NCBI RefSeq assembly: GCF_014194695.1
Contig: NZ_JACIAH010000008.1
Coordinates: 62,001 to 126,000 of the forward strand
DNA length: 64,000 bases
Reading direction: 5' to 3'
From: Rhizobium sp. BK399
GTDB taxonomy: Bacteria; Pseudomonadota; Alphaproteobacteria; Rhizobiales; Rhizobiaceae
The notes under the pieces were generated by a model that worked only from the letters and a program-made list of their open reading frames with translations, was not told the origin of the DNA and ran no database searches. The position numbers and the translations under genes were made by a program. Shown here one piece after another: positions 52,015 to 60,046 of this stretch; position 1 is the stretch's first letter; every line of letters begins with the position of its first letter.

Positions 52015-52593
52015 TTGCTGGAAAAGCTGATCGGTGACTACGGCGTGTTCGCCGTGTTTCTTGGCGCTGGTATCGAAGGCGAAACAGCGGCTTTTCTCGG
52101 CGGAATCGCTGCCCACCGCCACCTCATCGCCTACTGGCAGGTTGCCTTAGCGGCAAGTCTTGGTTCGTTTACCGCAGACCAGATCTTCTTCCTGTTGGGC
52201 CGCCACGCAGCGAAATGGTCCTATGTGAAGAGGCTTCTTGACTCGGCACCGATCGCCGGGGCGACTCGCCTCCTCGAAGCGCGTCCGACAAGCTTTATCC
52301 TGGCCTTTCGGTTCATATACGGGATTCGCACGATCAGTCCTGTTGCGATCGGTGTATCCAGCGTTCCGGGCTGGAAATTTGTCAGCCTCAACGCGATTGC
52401 CGCATCGGCCTGGGGTATCATGATAACAGGCGCCGGGTTCCTGGCCGGGCAGGCCATCGAAGCCATGCTCGGACGCTTGCAACTGCATGTGCACCTGTTG
52501 ATCGCGCTCGTCGCCGGCGCCCTGCTTGTGTCGCTCGGCGCTTATGTCGCGCGCAAGGAAATGACGCGGCGCTCGGCACGCCTTGGCGGCTGA
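52015..52593 (+). CDS. DedA-family membrane protein
   Basis: About 192 residues from TTG 52015, seven bases behind GGAGG at 52003-52007. The DedA/SNARE-associated pattern is present: GIEGETAAFLGGIAAH, LGSFTADQIFFLLGR and the RFIYGIRTISPVAIG motif with conserved Arg residues. Several membrane or re-entrant helices are predicted by eye. DedA proteins are lipid scramblases or flippases for undecaprenyl phosphate or phosphatidylethanolamine. It may be cotranscribed with the CorC-like gene downstream. Confidence 0.88.
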   Translation: MLEKLIGDYGVFAVFLGAGIEGETAAFLGGIAAHRHLIAYWQVALAASLGSFTADQIFFLLGRHAAKWSYVKRLLDSAPIAGATRLLEARPTSFILAFRFIYGIRTISPVAIGVSSVPGWKFVSLNAIAASAWGIMITGAGFLAGQAIEAMLGRLQLHVHLLIALVAGALLVSLGAYVARKEMTRRSARLGG

Positions 52594-52845
52594 GACGCCC
52601 GCGTTGGCTCCTCGGTGTCCGGCCGACTGGATATGGCCTCCCAAGAAAACAGACCGATTTTGCAAATCAGGAAGAGGGAGTACCAAGGAAAGCCTGACAC
52701 GCGGGAAAGCAAGTTGCCGCCGGTGGCCTGCCTTCCCTTTTGGGCGTTGAGCAAAAGAAACAGCTACCGCGACGGGATTGCCGCTGGTGTTCTGTCTGAG
52801 AATGCCTATGTTTCGCGTAGCTTCGACGTTACAGGGTTTCCATTT

Positions 52846-54156
52846 TTGCTTCTCGAAATTTCAATCGTTGCCATTCTTACCATCTTGAATGGCGTTCTCG
52901 CCATGTCGGAGCTTGCCGTCGTTTCCTCGCGGCCGGCTCGTTTGAAGGTTCTTGCCGACCAGGGCAGTCGCGGGGCCGCCATGGCTATGAGGCTTGGCGA
53001 GGAGCCCGGGCGGTTTCTGTCGACAGTGCAGATCGGCATCACGCTGGTCGGCGTGCTATCAGGTGCATTCTCGGGCGCGACGCTTGGCGCTCGACTGGCC
53101 GGCTGGCTTGGTACGCAGGGTCTGTCGCCAGCAGCTGCTGATGCGCTTGGCGTCGGCTCGGTCGTTGTCGCGATCACCTATCTCTCATTGATTGTTGGCG
53201 AACTGGTGCCAAAGCAGATTGCGCTTCGTGCGCCGGAGACCGTGGCGAGCAAGGTCGCACCGGCGATGATTTTCCTGTCCCGGCTTGCCGCGCCGCTCGT
53301 CTGGCTGCTCGACGCATCAGGACGGACAATCCTTCGCCTTCTCGGCCAGGCAGGCAAGTCGGGCGATGTCGTCACAGACGAGGAAATCAAGACTGTTCTG
53401 GCAGAAGCGCACAGCGCCGGTGTCATCGAGACGGAAGAGTCGGCGATGATCTCCGGGGTGATGAGGTTGGCCGACCGAAACGCACGTGCCTTGATGACAC
53501 CGCGCCGGGAGGTGGAGGTGATTGATGTCGAAGACAGTTTCCCGGAGATCCGGGAGCAACTCCGCCTGAGCGCGCAGGCGCGACTGCCGGTACGCAAGAA
53601 TAGCTCGGACGAGATTATCGGCGTGCTCTTGACCAAGGACTTCTATGACGCCTTGGCATCCTCGGGTCATGTCGAAATCGGGACGCTCGTTAAGCAGGTG
53701 CCGATCGTATCGGATCTGTCAGGCGCACTGGACGTCATTCAGGCAATTCGTCGATCAAGCTGTCACATGGTACTGGTCTATGACGAATATGGCCACTTCG
53801 AGGGGGTGATTACCTCCGGCGACATCCTGGAGGCAATTCTGGGTGCCGTCCAGGAAGACTCGATCGGCGAGCAAGCCATTGTGCGTCGTCACGACGGCAG
53901 TTACCTCGTATCCGGCTGGACGCCAATCGACGAGTTCGCGGATTTCATGAATTTCCAGATTGATGGCGACAGGGACTATCAGACAGTCGCGGGTCTTGTG
54001 CTGGAGGAAATGAAGCATCTACCCGAGGTCGGCGAGAGCTTCATTATGAATGGCTGGCGTATCGAGGTCGTCGACCTTGACGGGCGACGGATCGACAAAC
54101 TGCTGCTGACTGCAATCGTCGCGCCGGACGAGGGGTCGCACCAGATGTTGCACTAA
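52846..54156 (+). CDS. CNNM/CorC-family (HlyC) membrane protein with CBS domains
   Basis: About 436 residues from TTG 52846, matching the usual family length; the frame is open upstream to 52615, but that part has no family character. Domains: DUF21 transmembrane (LLLEISIVAILTILNGVLAM, then SELAVVSS), a pair of CBS domains from about residue 195 (NARALMTPRREVEVIDVE to VYDEYGHFEGVITSGDILEA), and a CorC/HlyC cap at the C-terminus. The family exports or imports magnesium and cobalt, or protects membranes. The start codon is not firmly fixed. Confidence 0.85.
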   Translation: MLLEISIVAILTILNGVLAMSELAVVSSRPARLKVLADQGSRGAAMAMRLGEEPGRFLSTVQIGITLVGVLSGAFSGATLGARLAGWLGTQGLSPAAADALGVGSVVVAITYLSLIVGELVPKQIALRAPETVASKVAPAMIFLSRLAAPLVWLLDASGRTILRLLGQAGKSGDVVTDEEIKTVLAEAHSAGVIETEESAMISGVMRLADRNARALMTPRREVEVIDVEDSFPEIREQLRLSAQARLPVRKNSSDEIIGVLLTKDFYDALASSGHVEIGTLVKQVPIVSDLSGALDVIQAIRRSSCHMVLVYDEYGHFEGVITSGDILEAILGAVQEDSIGEQAIVRRHDGSYLVSGWTPIDEFADFMNFQIDGDRDYQTVAGLVLEEMKHLPEVGESFIMNGWRIEVVDLDGRRIDKLLLTAIVAPDEGSHQMLH

Positions 54157-54186
54157 TATCCGAACACACCTGTTGCTGGTGTCGTC

Positions 54187-54211
54187 GGAACCTTCAAGCG
54201 AGGATGGAGTT
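54187..54211 (+). promoter_or_regulatory. EcfG-like promoter upstream of the DUF1236 gene
   Basis: GGAAC at 54187-54191, 16 bases, AGTT at 54208-54211. The -35 is exact for EcfG/RpoE2; the -10 differs from CGTT at one base. It lies 29 bases before the start and before the ribosome site, a sensible position. Confidence 0.4.
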
Positions 54212-54239
54212 CATCGCTCCAGAAACATTGGAGGTAATT

Positions 54240-54524
54240 ATGAAAGTGCATGTTACAGCAGCAATCGCGGCAATGATGTTGAGTGTCCCGGCAATGGCAC
54301 AAACCACCGTCGTGACAGTGCCCGGCGAGGTAAGGACTTACATTACCGAGCAAGAGGTTCCGTCGGTGACGTATGACGGCGATATCGTTGTCGGAACAGA
54401 GCTGCCGTCCTCCATCGAAGTTCACACGATCCCCAGCAATGATGCATACGCTTACACAGTAATCAACAAACAACGCGTGATCGTCGATCCCCATACCCAC
54501 CGCGTCATCGAAGTCATCAACTAA
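54240..54524 (+). CDS. DUF1236 exported protein
   Basis: 94 residues from ATG 54240, behind GGAGGTAATT. A Sec signal peptide (HVTAAIAAMMLSVPAMA) covers residues 4-20. The mature domain, with VGTELPSSIEVHTIPSN, AYTVINKQRVIVDPHTHRVI and the closing EVIN, is the DUF1236 repeat found in periplasmic proteins of Rhizobiales. Function unknown; many are stress-induced. A candidate general-stress promoter lies upstream. Confidence 0.88.
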   Translation: MKVHVTAAIAAMMLSVPAMAQTTVVTVPGEVRTYITEQEVPSVTYDGDIVVGTELPSSIEVHTIPSNDAYAYTVINKQRVIVDPHTHRVIEVIN

Positions 54525-54851
54525 TCAGCATGTTCGCGACGATAGGTGACATTCAAGTTGAACGTTGTTTGCGTTGGCCTTTCGCAACGTAAGTATTGCG
54601 GGCCAACGCCCCTGTTTGTATCCGGTTACATTCCGAGATACCGCCAGCCCTTGAGGAGCTCCTCGGCAGCTGCGCCGCTGCGTCCTCGGATGTCGATGGA
54701 GCCAAAATGCTCCTCTTGATTGCTGCTTTGGTTCAGGTCCTCGATTGATAGGTCTGCTCAATTTGTCTTTCCTGGTGGGCGCACCAGCATTAGACTTGGT
54801 CGATCAGGTACCCGTTGCGCTTCGAGCAAACCGCTCGGGAAGTGAGGCAAT
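54525..54851. other. Gap with a possible small or broken gene on the minus strand
   Basis: No confident gene. On the minus strand 54626-54757 has a 43-codon frame with coding character (see the separate entry). The rest shows no motifs. Confidence 0.35.
54626..54757 (-). pseudogene. 3' remnant or broken small gene
   Basis: The frame ADLSIEDLNQSSNQEEHFGS then IDIRGRSGAAAEELLKGWRY ends at a TAA (54626-54628). It has an acidic, helical, protein-like composition but no start codon. In another frame, TTG 54761 with SRPINR leads into it, suggesting a frameshift near 54745. No family recognised. Confidence 0.3.
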
Positions 54852-55169
54852 GTGCCACTCAGGCTGCCACAATCGATCTCCAGCCACTCGCTCGTCAACC
54901 CACTTGATTACGAGCTCGCCTCCGAGCGCGCGGATGCTCTCGGCCGACAGGGCCGCAAGGCGGAGGCCGCGTTGGCGAATTTGGCTGCATGGTCTTCGGA
55001 AAGCCCTCAACGAATTGATCGGATGACGCTTCTGGATGACGCTTCTGATGCAGTATGGGCCCTGTTCATCCAGCGGGAGATCTGCGGCCTTCGCAACAAC
55101 GGAGATGTCATCGATCGCTACCAGATTCCCGGCGAGGTCCTCGCGAGGCTTGGCGCCACCCGCAGGTGA
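54852..55169 (+). CDS. DUF6665-like small helical protein
   Basis: 105 residues from GTG 54852, behind GAGG. The helical region LDYELASERADALGRQGRKA through EAALANLAAW and the later VWALFIQREICGLRNNGDVI are reminiscent of a small uncharacterised family (DUF6665) in alphaproteobacteria, where the protein is cytoplasmic and all-helical. I recall the pattern but could not check. It ends with an Arg-rich tail. Confidence 0.6.
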   Translation: MPLRLPQSISSHSLVNPLDYELASERADALGRQGRKAEAALANLAAWSSESPQRIDRMTLLDDASDAVWALFIQREICGLRNNGDVIDRYQIPGEVLARLGATRR

Positions 55170-55524
55170 CACCACAAGTAGGTGCTAAGCGTGTGCCGTT
55201 CGGTCGAACGGGGATCAAGTCGAGAGTGACGAAACAACGCCAAGACACGCTCTCAGCCGTTGACTGAGTCTTATTCGGAACGTCGGGTTGCGCGTCCAAA
55301 AGCGTCAGTATGTCGGAGTAATGTTCGGCGTAACCTTATTGTTAGCGTATAGTAATTCGCCGGAGTTCACTTGTGCGCGATATGATCCAGGAGGAAATAT
55401 AATGCTGTTTCTGGCGAGAGATTTAACCTAGCCCTGGTCACCGAGTTGGGACATACTTACTGCGCAGTTGTTCTCTTGTTCATGTTTAAAGGGCGGATTG
55501 CCCGGTAGCGATTGGGGAGACGTC
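55170..55524. other. Gap with a very short ORF behind a perfect ribosome site
   Basis: No full gene. CAGGAGGAAATATA at 55388-55401 is an excellent ribosome site directly followed by ATG 55402, but the frame stops after nine codons (TAG 55429-55431). One frame over, the protein-like sequence LALVTELGHTYCAVVLLFMF continues to 55508. Either a leader peptide or a frameshifted small gene. Confidence 0.4.
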
Positions 55525-55881
55525 ATGCCAGCCAATTGGGATCCAAATCAGCATATTGACTCCGAGACAGGTCGAATTGAATGGCCGACGGGTCCGATGA
55601 CCGACATCGATCCGGACTACGAACCCAGGTGGGTCGAAGCCTGGGTCGTACAGGGTGGCGGAATTGGCCCAGGGCAGGTTTGGGCCGGACCAAGTCAGAG
55701 CTCCGCTCAGAGTTCCTGGACAGGCTTCCAGAGTGGGCGCTGGACCGCGCCCGAAGCTGGGTGGAGAAACGGACGCTTTGCGCCCGGTCCTGCGGTCGGA
55801 ATTTCGCTCCTCGCATTGCGCGATGATGATGGACATTACCAGTATGATTGGTGGTTCGATGTTGTCACACTTCGGGATTAG
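55525..55881 (+). CDS. Small Trp-rich hypothetical protein
   Basis: 118 residues from ATG 55525, behind GGGGAG. It begins MPANWDPNQHIDSETGRIEW. It is rich in Trp and Gly (RWVEAWVVQGGGIGPGQVWA, DGHYQYDWWFDVVTLRD) and has no signal peptide, cysteine or membrane segment. The composition suggests a beta-rich, exposed protein. I know no family. It ends 43 bases before the next small gene. Confidence 0.5.
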   Translation: MPANWDPNQHIDSETGRIEWPTGPMTDIDPDYEPRWVEAWVVQGGGIGPGQVWAGPSQSSAQSSWTGFQSGRWTAPEAGWRNGRFAPGPAVGISLLALRDDDGHYQYDWWFDVVTLRD

Positions 55882-55924
55882 CGCCGATCTGGAATGGTCG
55901 AGCGAGACGCAGATGGAGGATACA

Positions 55925-56116
55925 ATGACCATGGAGGAGCGCGAATTCATTGAGCGCTACAAGACCCAGGTCGACGTCCTGCGGACTTTGCAGAAGAGGG
56001 TCACCGAGGCAATCGGCAGAGCCGAAGAAAAGCTTGAGCGGGTAGCCCGCGGAGAGGCTATGGACGCGGTCTTCGGTCCTGTCCAGCGGCGCCCGAGCGG
56101 CAAGGAGCGTGGCTAG
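55925..56116 (+). CDS. Small coiled-coil hypothetical protein
   Basis: 63 residues from ATG 55925, behind GGAGGA. It is a charged helix (REFIERYKTQVDVLRTLQKR, then VTEAIGRAEEKLERVA) with heptad-like spacing of hydrophobics, so a short coiled coil is likely. It ends 28 bases before the convergent cyclase gene. Family unknown. Confidence 0.55.
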   Translation: MTMEEREFIERYKTQVDVLRTLQKRVTEAIGRAEEKLERVARGEAMDAVFGPVQRRPSGKERG

Positions 56117-56144
56117 GCCAATCTCGCCGGTAGTACGCCATTTG

Positions 56145-59100
56145 TCACGTCTTGTCGAACTCTGCCAGTCGACGCTTTGTGTTGGCTGCGGCAACCACGT
56201 TTCCCTTGCGCTCGTATAGACGCAACGCAACTGACGCCGCGGCGAACGCGTCGCTATGTTGGCCGGACGCCTCGAGGACATAGGACAAATCGACAAGTGC
56301 TACGGCCCTGTCGTTGACGAAGTCCGTCTTTTCGGCGAACTCCACTGCGGCGCGCGCAAGGGCTTCGGCCTCCTGGATTTTCGCCCTGCGGGCAAGAATA
56401 CGTGCGCGCACACGCCGCCAGCGAACCTGCGTCACCAGATCATCGATTGCAGCAAGCTCCGAACTCACGGCCGTAAACTCCTCTGCCTCATCGTCACGAC
56501 CTTGCTCCAGGAGAACGGCTGCAAGCGAGGCCGCCATCGTCGAACGAAAGGCGCGCTCGCCCATCGCCTCAAGCGCGTGGTAGGAAGCGCGCGCGCTCCT
56601 TTCTGCAGCGGCAGGATTGCCGGCGAGCAGTTCGACGACGGCTTCATGTTCTGAGGATGCTACATAAAGGGTGTGGCTGAGGCCGAAGTCGGCGTACGCC
56701 GCATTGCTCTTTGCGATTTGGTCGCGGGCAACAGAAAAGCGGCCGGCGATTGCGTTGAGGGAAGCGAGTTGACGCAGGATTGCGGCCTCGGACACTGGGC
56801 TTTCGGTCACTTCCACACGCATGGCCTCGCAGCGGCTAATTCCTTCGGCGGCAGGGGTGGGGCCAAACCAGAGCGATGAAGCAATCCAGGTCAGGATTTC
56901 GTGATATTCGTGCCAATCGCCCGCATGCCTGGCGTGAATTGCAGCGCGCTCCCAAGCTTCGGCTGCCGCCTCGCCCCGGGCGCCGTTGAAACGAAGCCAG
57001 GCCTTTAGTCGGTGTGCACGGCATAGACCGAGGTCGTCTCCCAGACTTTCGAAGATCGGGACAGCCTCAATTGCGGCCTCTTCTGCTTGCTTTACCCCGC
57101 CCTCCTGGGCGAGGAGGAGTTGCAGGAACTGTCGCTGGATGCTGACATGCGCAACCAATCGCCGGTCTCTGGAGGCGGCGGCAAGCTGTTCGGCTTCGTC
57201 GAGGATACGGCCCGCATCGTCCAGTCGGCCGCTCTCGATCTGCGCACCGCTCAATTCGGCAAGCAGCGCGATCCGGCGTGGGTCATCCCTTGGAATGAGC
57301 CGCGATACACGCTCGAGAAGGCTGATTGCCGCCGGAAGGTCGCTGCGAACAAGCGCCCGTCTTCCGGCCGCCTCGAGCCGTTCGCCTGCACGGGCGGCAA
57401 GAGAGGCAGTACGGGTATCGCGTGGTCCGAGTGATGTCCGGTATTGAAAGGCCTGTTCAAGGTGATAGCCGACAAATTCCTCGAATTCGCGAAGACGGTC
57501 TGCAGTCGCTCGTTCAAGCCAGGCGGCGAAGTGTTCGTGCAACTCGGCCCGCGAACCTTTCGACAAGGATCGATATGCGGCATCCCGGATGAGGGCATGC
57601 CTGAAGCGATAGGCCTTGTCTCCAGGGAAGGTCGGAGCCTCCGGCCGGATCAGATCCCGGCGCACAAGCGCAAGCAGCCCGGCCTCGAGCGCATCTAACA
57701 GGGGTTTCGCCAGTTCGCTGACTGCTCCTTGGTGGAAAACTGCGCCCTCCACCGCTGCGGTCCTCAAGATCGAACGCTCCACGGATGGGAGCCGCTCGAG
57801 CCGGGCAGCGAGAAGAGCGTTGATCGACGAGGGAACCGGCAGATCGGCGAGATCGGACACGGTGACCCAGCCATCGGACGCGCGACGCAGTAGGTTCTCG
57901 TCAATCAGCATTGCGACAAGCTCCTCAGCGAAGAGTGCATTGCCACCGGCGGCACCGAAGATCCTCGATTCGACAGCCGGCGGGAGTGGTGCGCCGCCGA
58001 GCAGATTGGATATGAGCGTATGGCATTCCTCGTCGCTCAGCCGCTCGAGAAAGATCGAGGTTGCATTGCGCTTGCCCGCTCCCCAGCCGGGTCGAGCGTC
58101 GAAGAGTTCCGGCCGCGCGATGCAGACAAGGAGAATTGGGACGTCGCGGGAGAAGTCGGCAACGTGCTCGAGCAGGTCCAGGAATGTTGGCTCCGCCCAA
58201 TGAACATCGTCCACCACGACGACGAGCGGACCGGATCGGGCGAGTGCCTCCAGAAGCTTGCGCACGGCCCAGGCGGTCTCCTCGGTGGTCCCTTGTACCG
58301 CGCCGCCGAGGCCAAGCGCCCCAGCGACGCGCTCGGCAATGAGGCTGGCCTTTTCGTCCCCTGCAAGCTGCGCTTCGATCATAGCTGCGAGTTGCTCACC
58401 TCCATCCAGCCCCTCGGCCCGCGTGAATTCCCGGACGATCTCGGCCAATGGCCAATAGGTGATGCCTTCGCCGTAGGGCAGACAGTTGCCGTGCAAGACC
58501 GTAACGTCTTCCGCAAGACCACGCGAGAACTCCCGTACGAGCCGTGACTTTCCGACCCCGGCATCACCAAGGACGCTGACCATATGGCATGTCCTGTCGC
58601 CGACCGCGTTCTGGAAGACGGTTTCCAGCAGGACGCGCTGGCGTTCGCGTCCGACAAAAGGGGAATCGAAGCGGCGCGCAAGCCCCGGCGCGTGATGGAG
58701 GACTTCGCTAACGACAAGCGCTGTGATGGTCTCGCCGTGCTTGAGTAGGCGCGGGCCGCTTGGTGAAACGACGACCGCATCGCGTACCAGCCTGTGTGTC
58801 GATTTGCCGATCAGGATCTCGTTCGGCAGGGCTGCTTCCTCCAGCCGCTTTGCTGTATTGACGGCTTCGCCGGCGACCGAGAGAAACCCCCGCGAATCCG
58901 CGCTGGCGATAACCTCACCCGTGTTGATGCCTATCCGGTTTACAAGGCGTACTCCCCACCCAGCCTCCAGTTCCTGATTAAGATCGGCAAGTCTTTCTCT
59001 CATTTCCGCCGCTGCCCGCACGGCCCGCGTAGCGTCGTCTTCGTTGGCTGTGGGCGTGCCATAAACGGCCATGATGGCGTCCCCGATATACTTTTCAACG

Positions 59101-59822
59101 ATTCCGCCATGGCGCTGCACGACAGCGCTGATCTCGCCAAAGTAGCGTTTGAGGACGTTGCGAAGCGCTTCCGGGTCAAGCGCAAGCCCGAGTCGGGAGG
59201 AATCCACGATGTCGGCAAAAAGGATCGTGACCGTCTTTCGGATGTCGGTGCTCGGCTCGTGCAGCCCGGGCGCCAGCGGCCTGACCTCGGCCGTTCGGGC
59301 TGCCATCCGGTAGATCTTGACAGGCCGGCTGATGTTCTTCAGTTGCTGCTCGCCGGCATATTCGAAATCGACATCGATCTTGCCGGGGAGTTGCTCGTAG
59401 GCCGAGCCCGTGATCAATACGCTTCCGGCAGGGCAAATTTGTTCGAGACGAGCGGCGACGTTGATGCCATCGCCGAGCAGGTCGTCATCCTCGACCACGA
59501 CATCTCCGAGGTTTATGCCGATGCGTAAGACGATCCGGCGTTCGGAATTGACCGGCCTTTGCCAGTCGGCCACCTTTTCCTGCATGGTCACAGCACAAGC
59601 TACGGCATCGACGACGGAGTTGAATTCCGCGATCAGTCCGTCACCCATGACCTTGACGATCCGGCCGTGGTGCTCGGAAAACAACGGCTCCATGAGGGAT
59701 TGCCGTAAATGTTTCAACGCGGTGAGCGTTCCGCTTTCGTCCGCCTCGACGAGGCCTGAATAGCCGACGACATCTGCAACCAGAATTGCTGCGAGCTTTC
59801 GTCCGACCCGAGGCAATGGCAT
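56145..59822 (-). CDS. Tandem class III cyclase domains, AAA ATPase and TPR-like C-terminus
   Basis: 1225 residues. Residues about 8-175 are a first adenylate/guanylate cyclase domain (metal Asp17 in LVADVVGYSG; VKVMGDGLIAEFN; transition-state Asn/Arg in GINVAARLEQI). Residues about 200-390 are a second one (LFADIVDSSR; EKYIGDAIMAVYG; VNTAKRLEEA). From about 390 an AAA/NB-ARC-like ATPase follows (FVGRERQRV, Walker A GDAGVGKSR, Walker B LVVVVDDVHW). The last 500 residues are TPR-like helices. Most such proteins have one cyclase; here both keep the two metal Asp and the Asn-x3-Arg. Stands alone, divergent from the ABC transporter. Signal unknown. Confidence 0.88.
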   Translation of the reverse strand: MPLPRVGRKLAAILVADVVGYSGLVEADESGTLTALKHLRQSLMEPLFSEHHGRIVKVMGDGLIAEFNSVVDAVACAVTMQEKVADWQRPVNSERRIVLRIGINLGDVVVEDDDLLGDGINVAARLEQICPAGSVLITGSAYEQLPGKIDVDFEYAGEQQLKNISRPVKIYRMAARTAEVRPLAPGLHEPSTDIRKTVTILFADIVDSSRLGLALDPEALRNVLKRYFGEISAVVQRHGGIVEKYIGDAIMAVYGTPTANEDDATRAVRAAAEMRERLADLNQELEAGWGVRLVNRIGINTGEVIASADSRGFLSVAGEAVNTAKRLEEAALPNEILIGKSTHRLVRDAVVVSPSGPRLLKHGETITALVVSEVLHHAPGLARRFDSPFVGRERQRVLLETVFQNAVGDRTCHMVSVLGDAGVGKSRLVREFSRGLAEDVTVLHGNCLPYGEGITYWPLAEIVREFTRAEGLDGGEQLAAMIEAQLAGDEKASLIAERVAGALGLGGAVQGTTEETAWAVRKLLEALARSGPLVVVVDDVHWAEPTFLDLLEHVADFSRDVPILLVCIARPELFDARPGWGAGKRNATSIFLERLSDEECHTLISNLLGGAPLPPAVESRIFGAAGGNALFAEELVAMLIDENLLRRASDGWVTVSDLADLPVPSSINALLAARLERLPSVERSILRTAAVEGAVFHQGAVSELAKPLLDALEAGLLALVRRDLIRPEAPTFPGDKAYRFRHALIRDAAYRSLSKGSRAELHEHFAAWLERATADRLREFEEFVGYHLEQAFQYRTSLGPRDTRTASLAARAGERLEAAGRRALVRSDLPAAISLLERVSRLIPRDDPRRIALLAELSGAQIESGRLDDAGRILDEAEQLAAASRDRRLVAHVSIQRQFLQLLLAQEGGVKQAEEAAIEAVPIFESLGDDLGLCRAHRLKAWLRFNGARGEAAAEAWERAAIHARHAGDWHEYHEILTWIASSLWFGPTPAAEGISRCEAMRVEVTESPVSEAAILRQLASLNAIAGRFSVARDQIAKSNAAYADFGLSHTLYVASSEHEAVVELLAGNPAAAERSARASYHALEAMGERAFRSTMAASLAAVLLEQGRDDEAEEFTAVSSELAAIDDLVTQVRWRRVRARILARRAKIQEAEALARAAVEFAEKTDFVNDRAVALVDLSYVLEASGQHSDAFAAASVALRLYERKGNVVAAANTKRRLAEFDKT

Positions 59823-60046
59823 AATATCGCCCTTCTGCTGGCAGACTTGCCTTCATCACACGTCGTTCCAGAACAAAACAATAGCCTATTGCTGCGAATG
59901 CGACGACCAGAATCGGCCGGCGCCATCCGTTGTTCGTCCACTGCTTCGAATTGGTTTGCACGGTGCCTGACGTGCCTCTTGAGGCCCGGCAACGAGACAG
60001 GTACATTAATGGTGCCTAATGTACCCTTGCGCGACTGGGGAGCGAA

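Noticed and set aside
52615..52845. Longer N-terminus for the CNNM/CorC-like protein
   Set aside because: The extra 77 residues are polar and lack family similarity; relatives begin at the first membrane helix.
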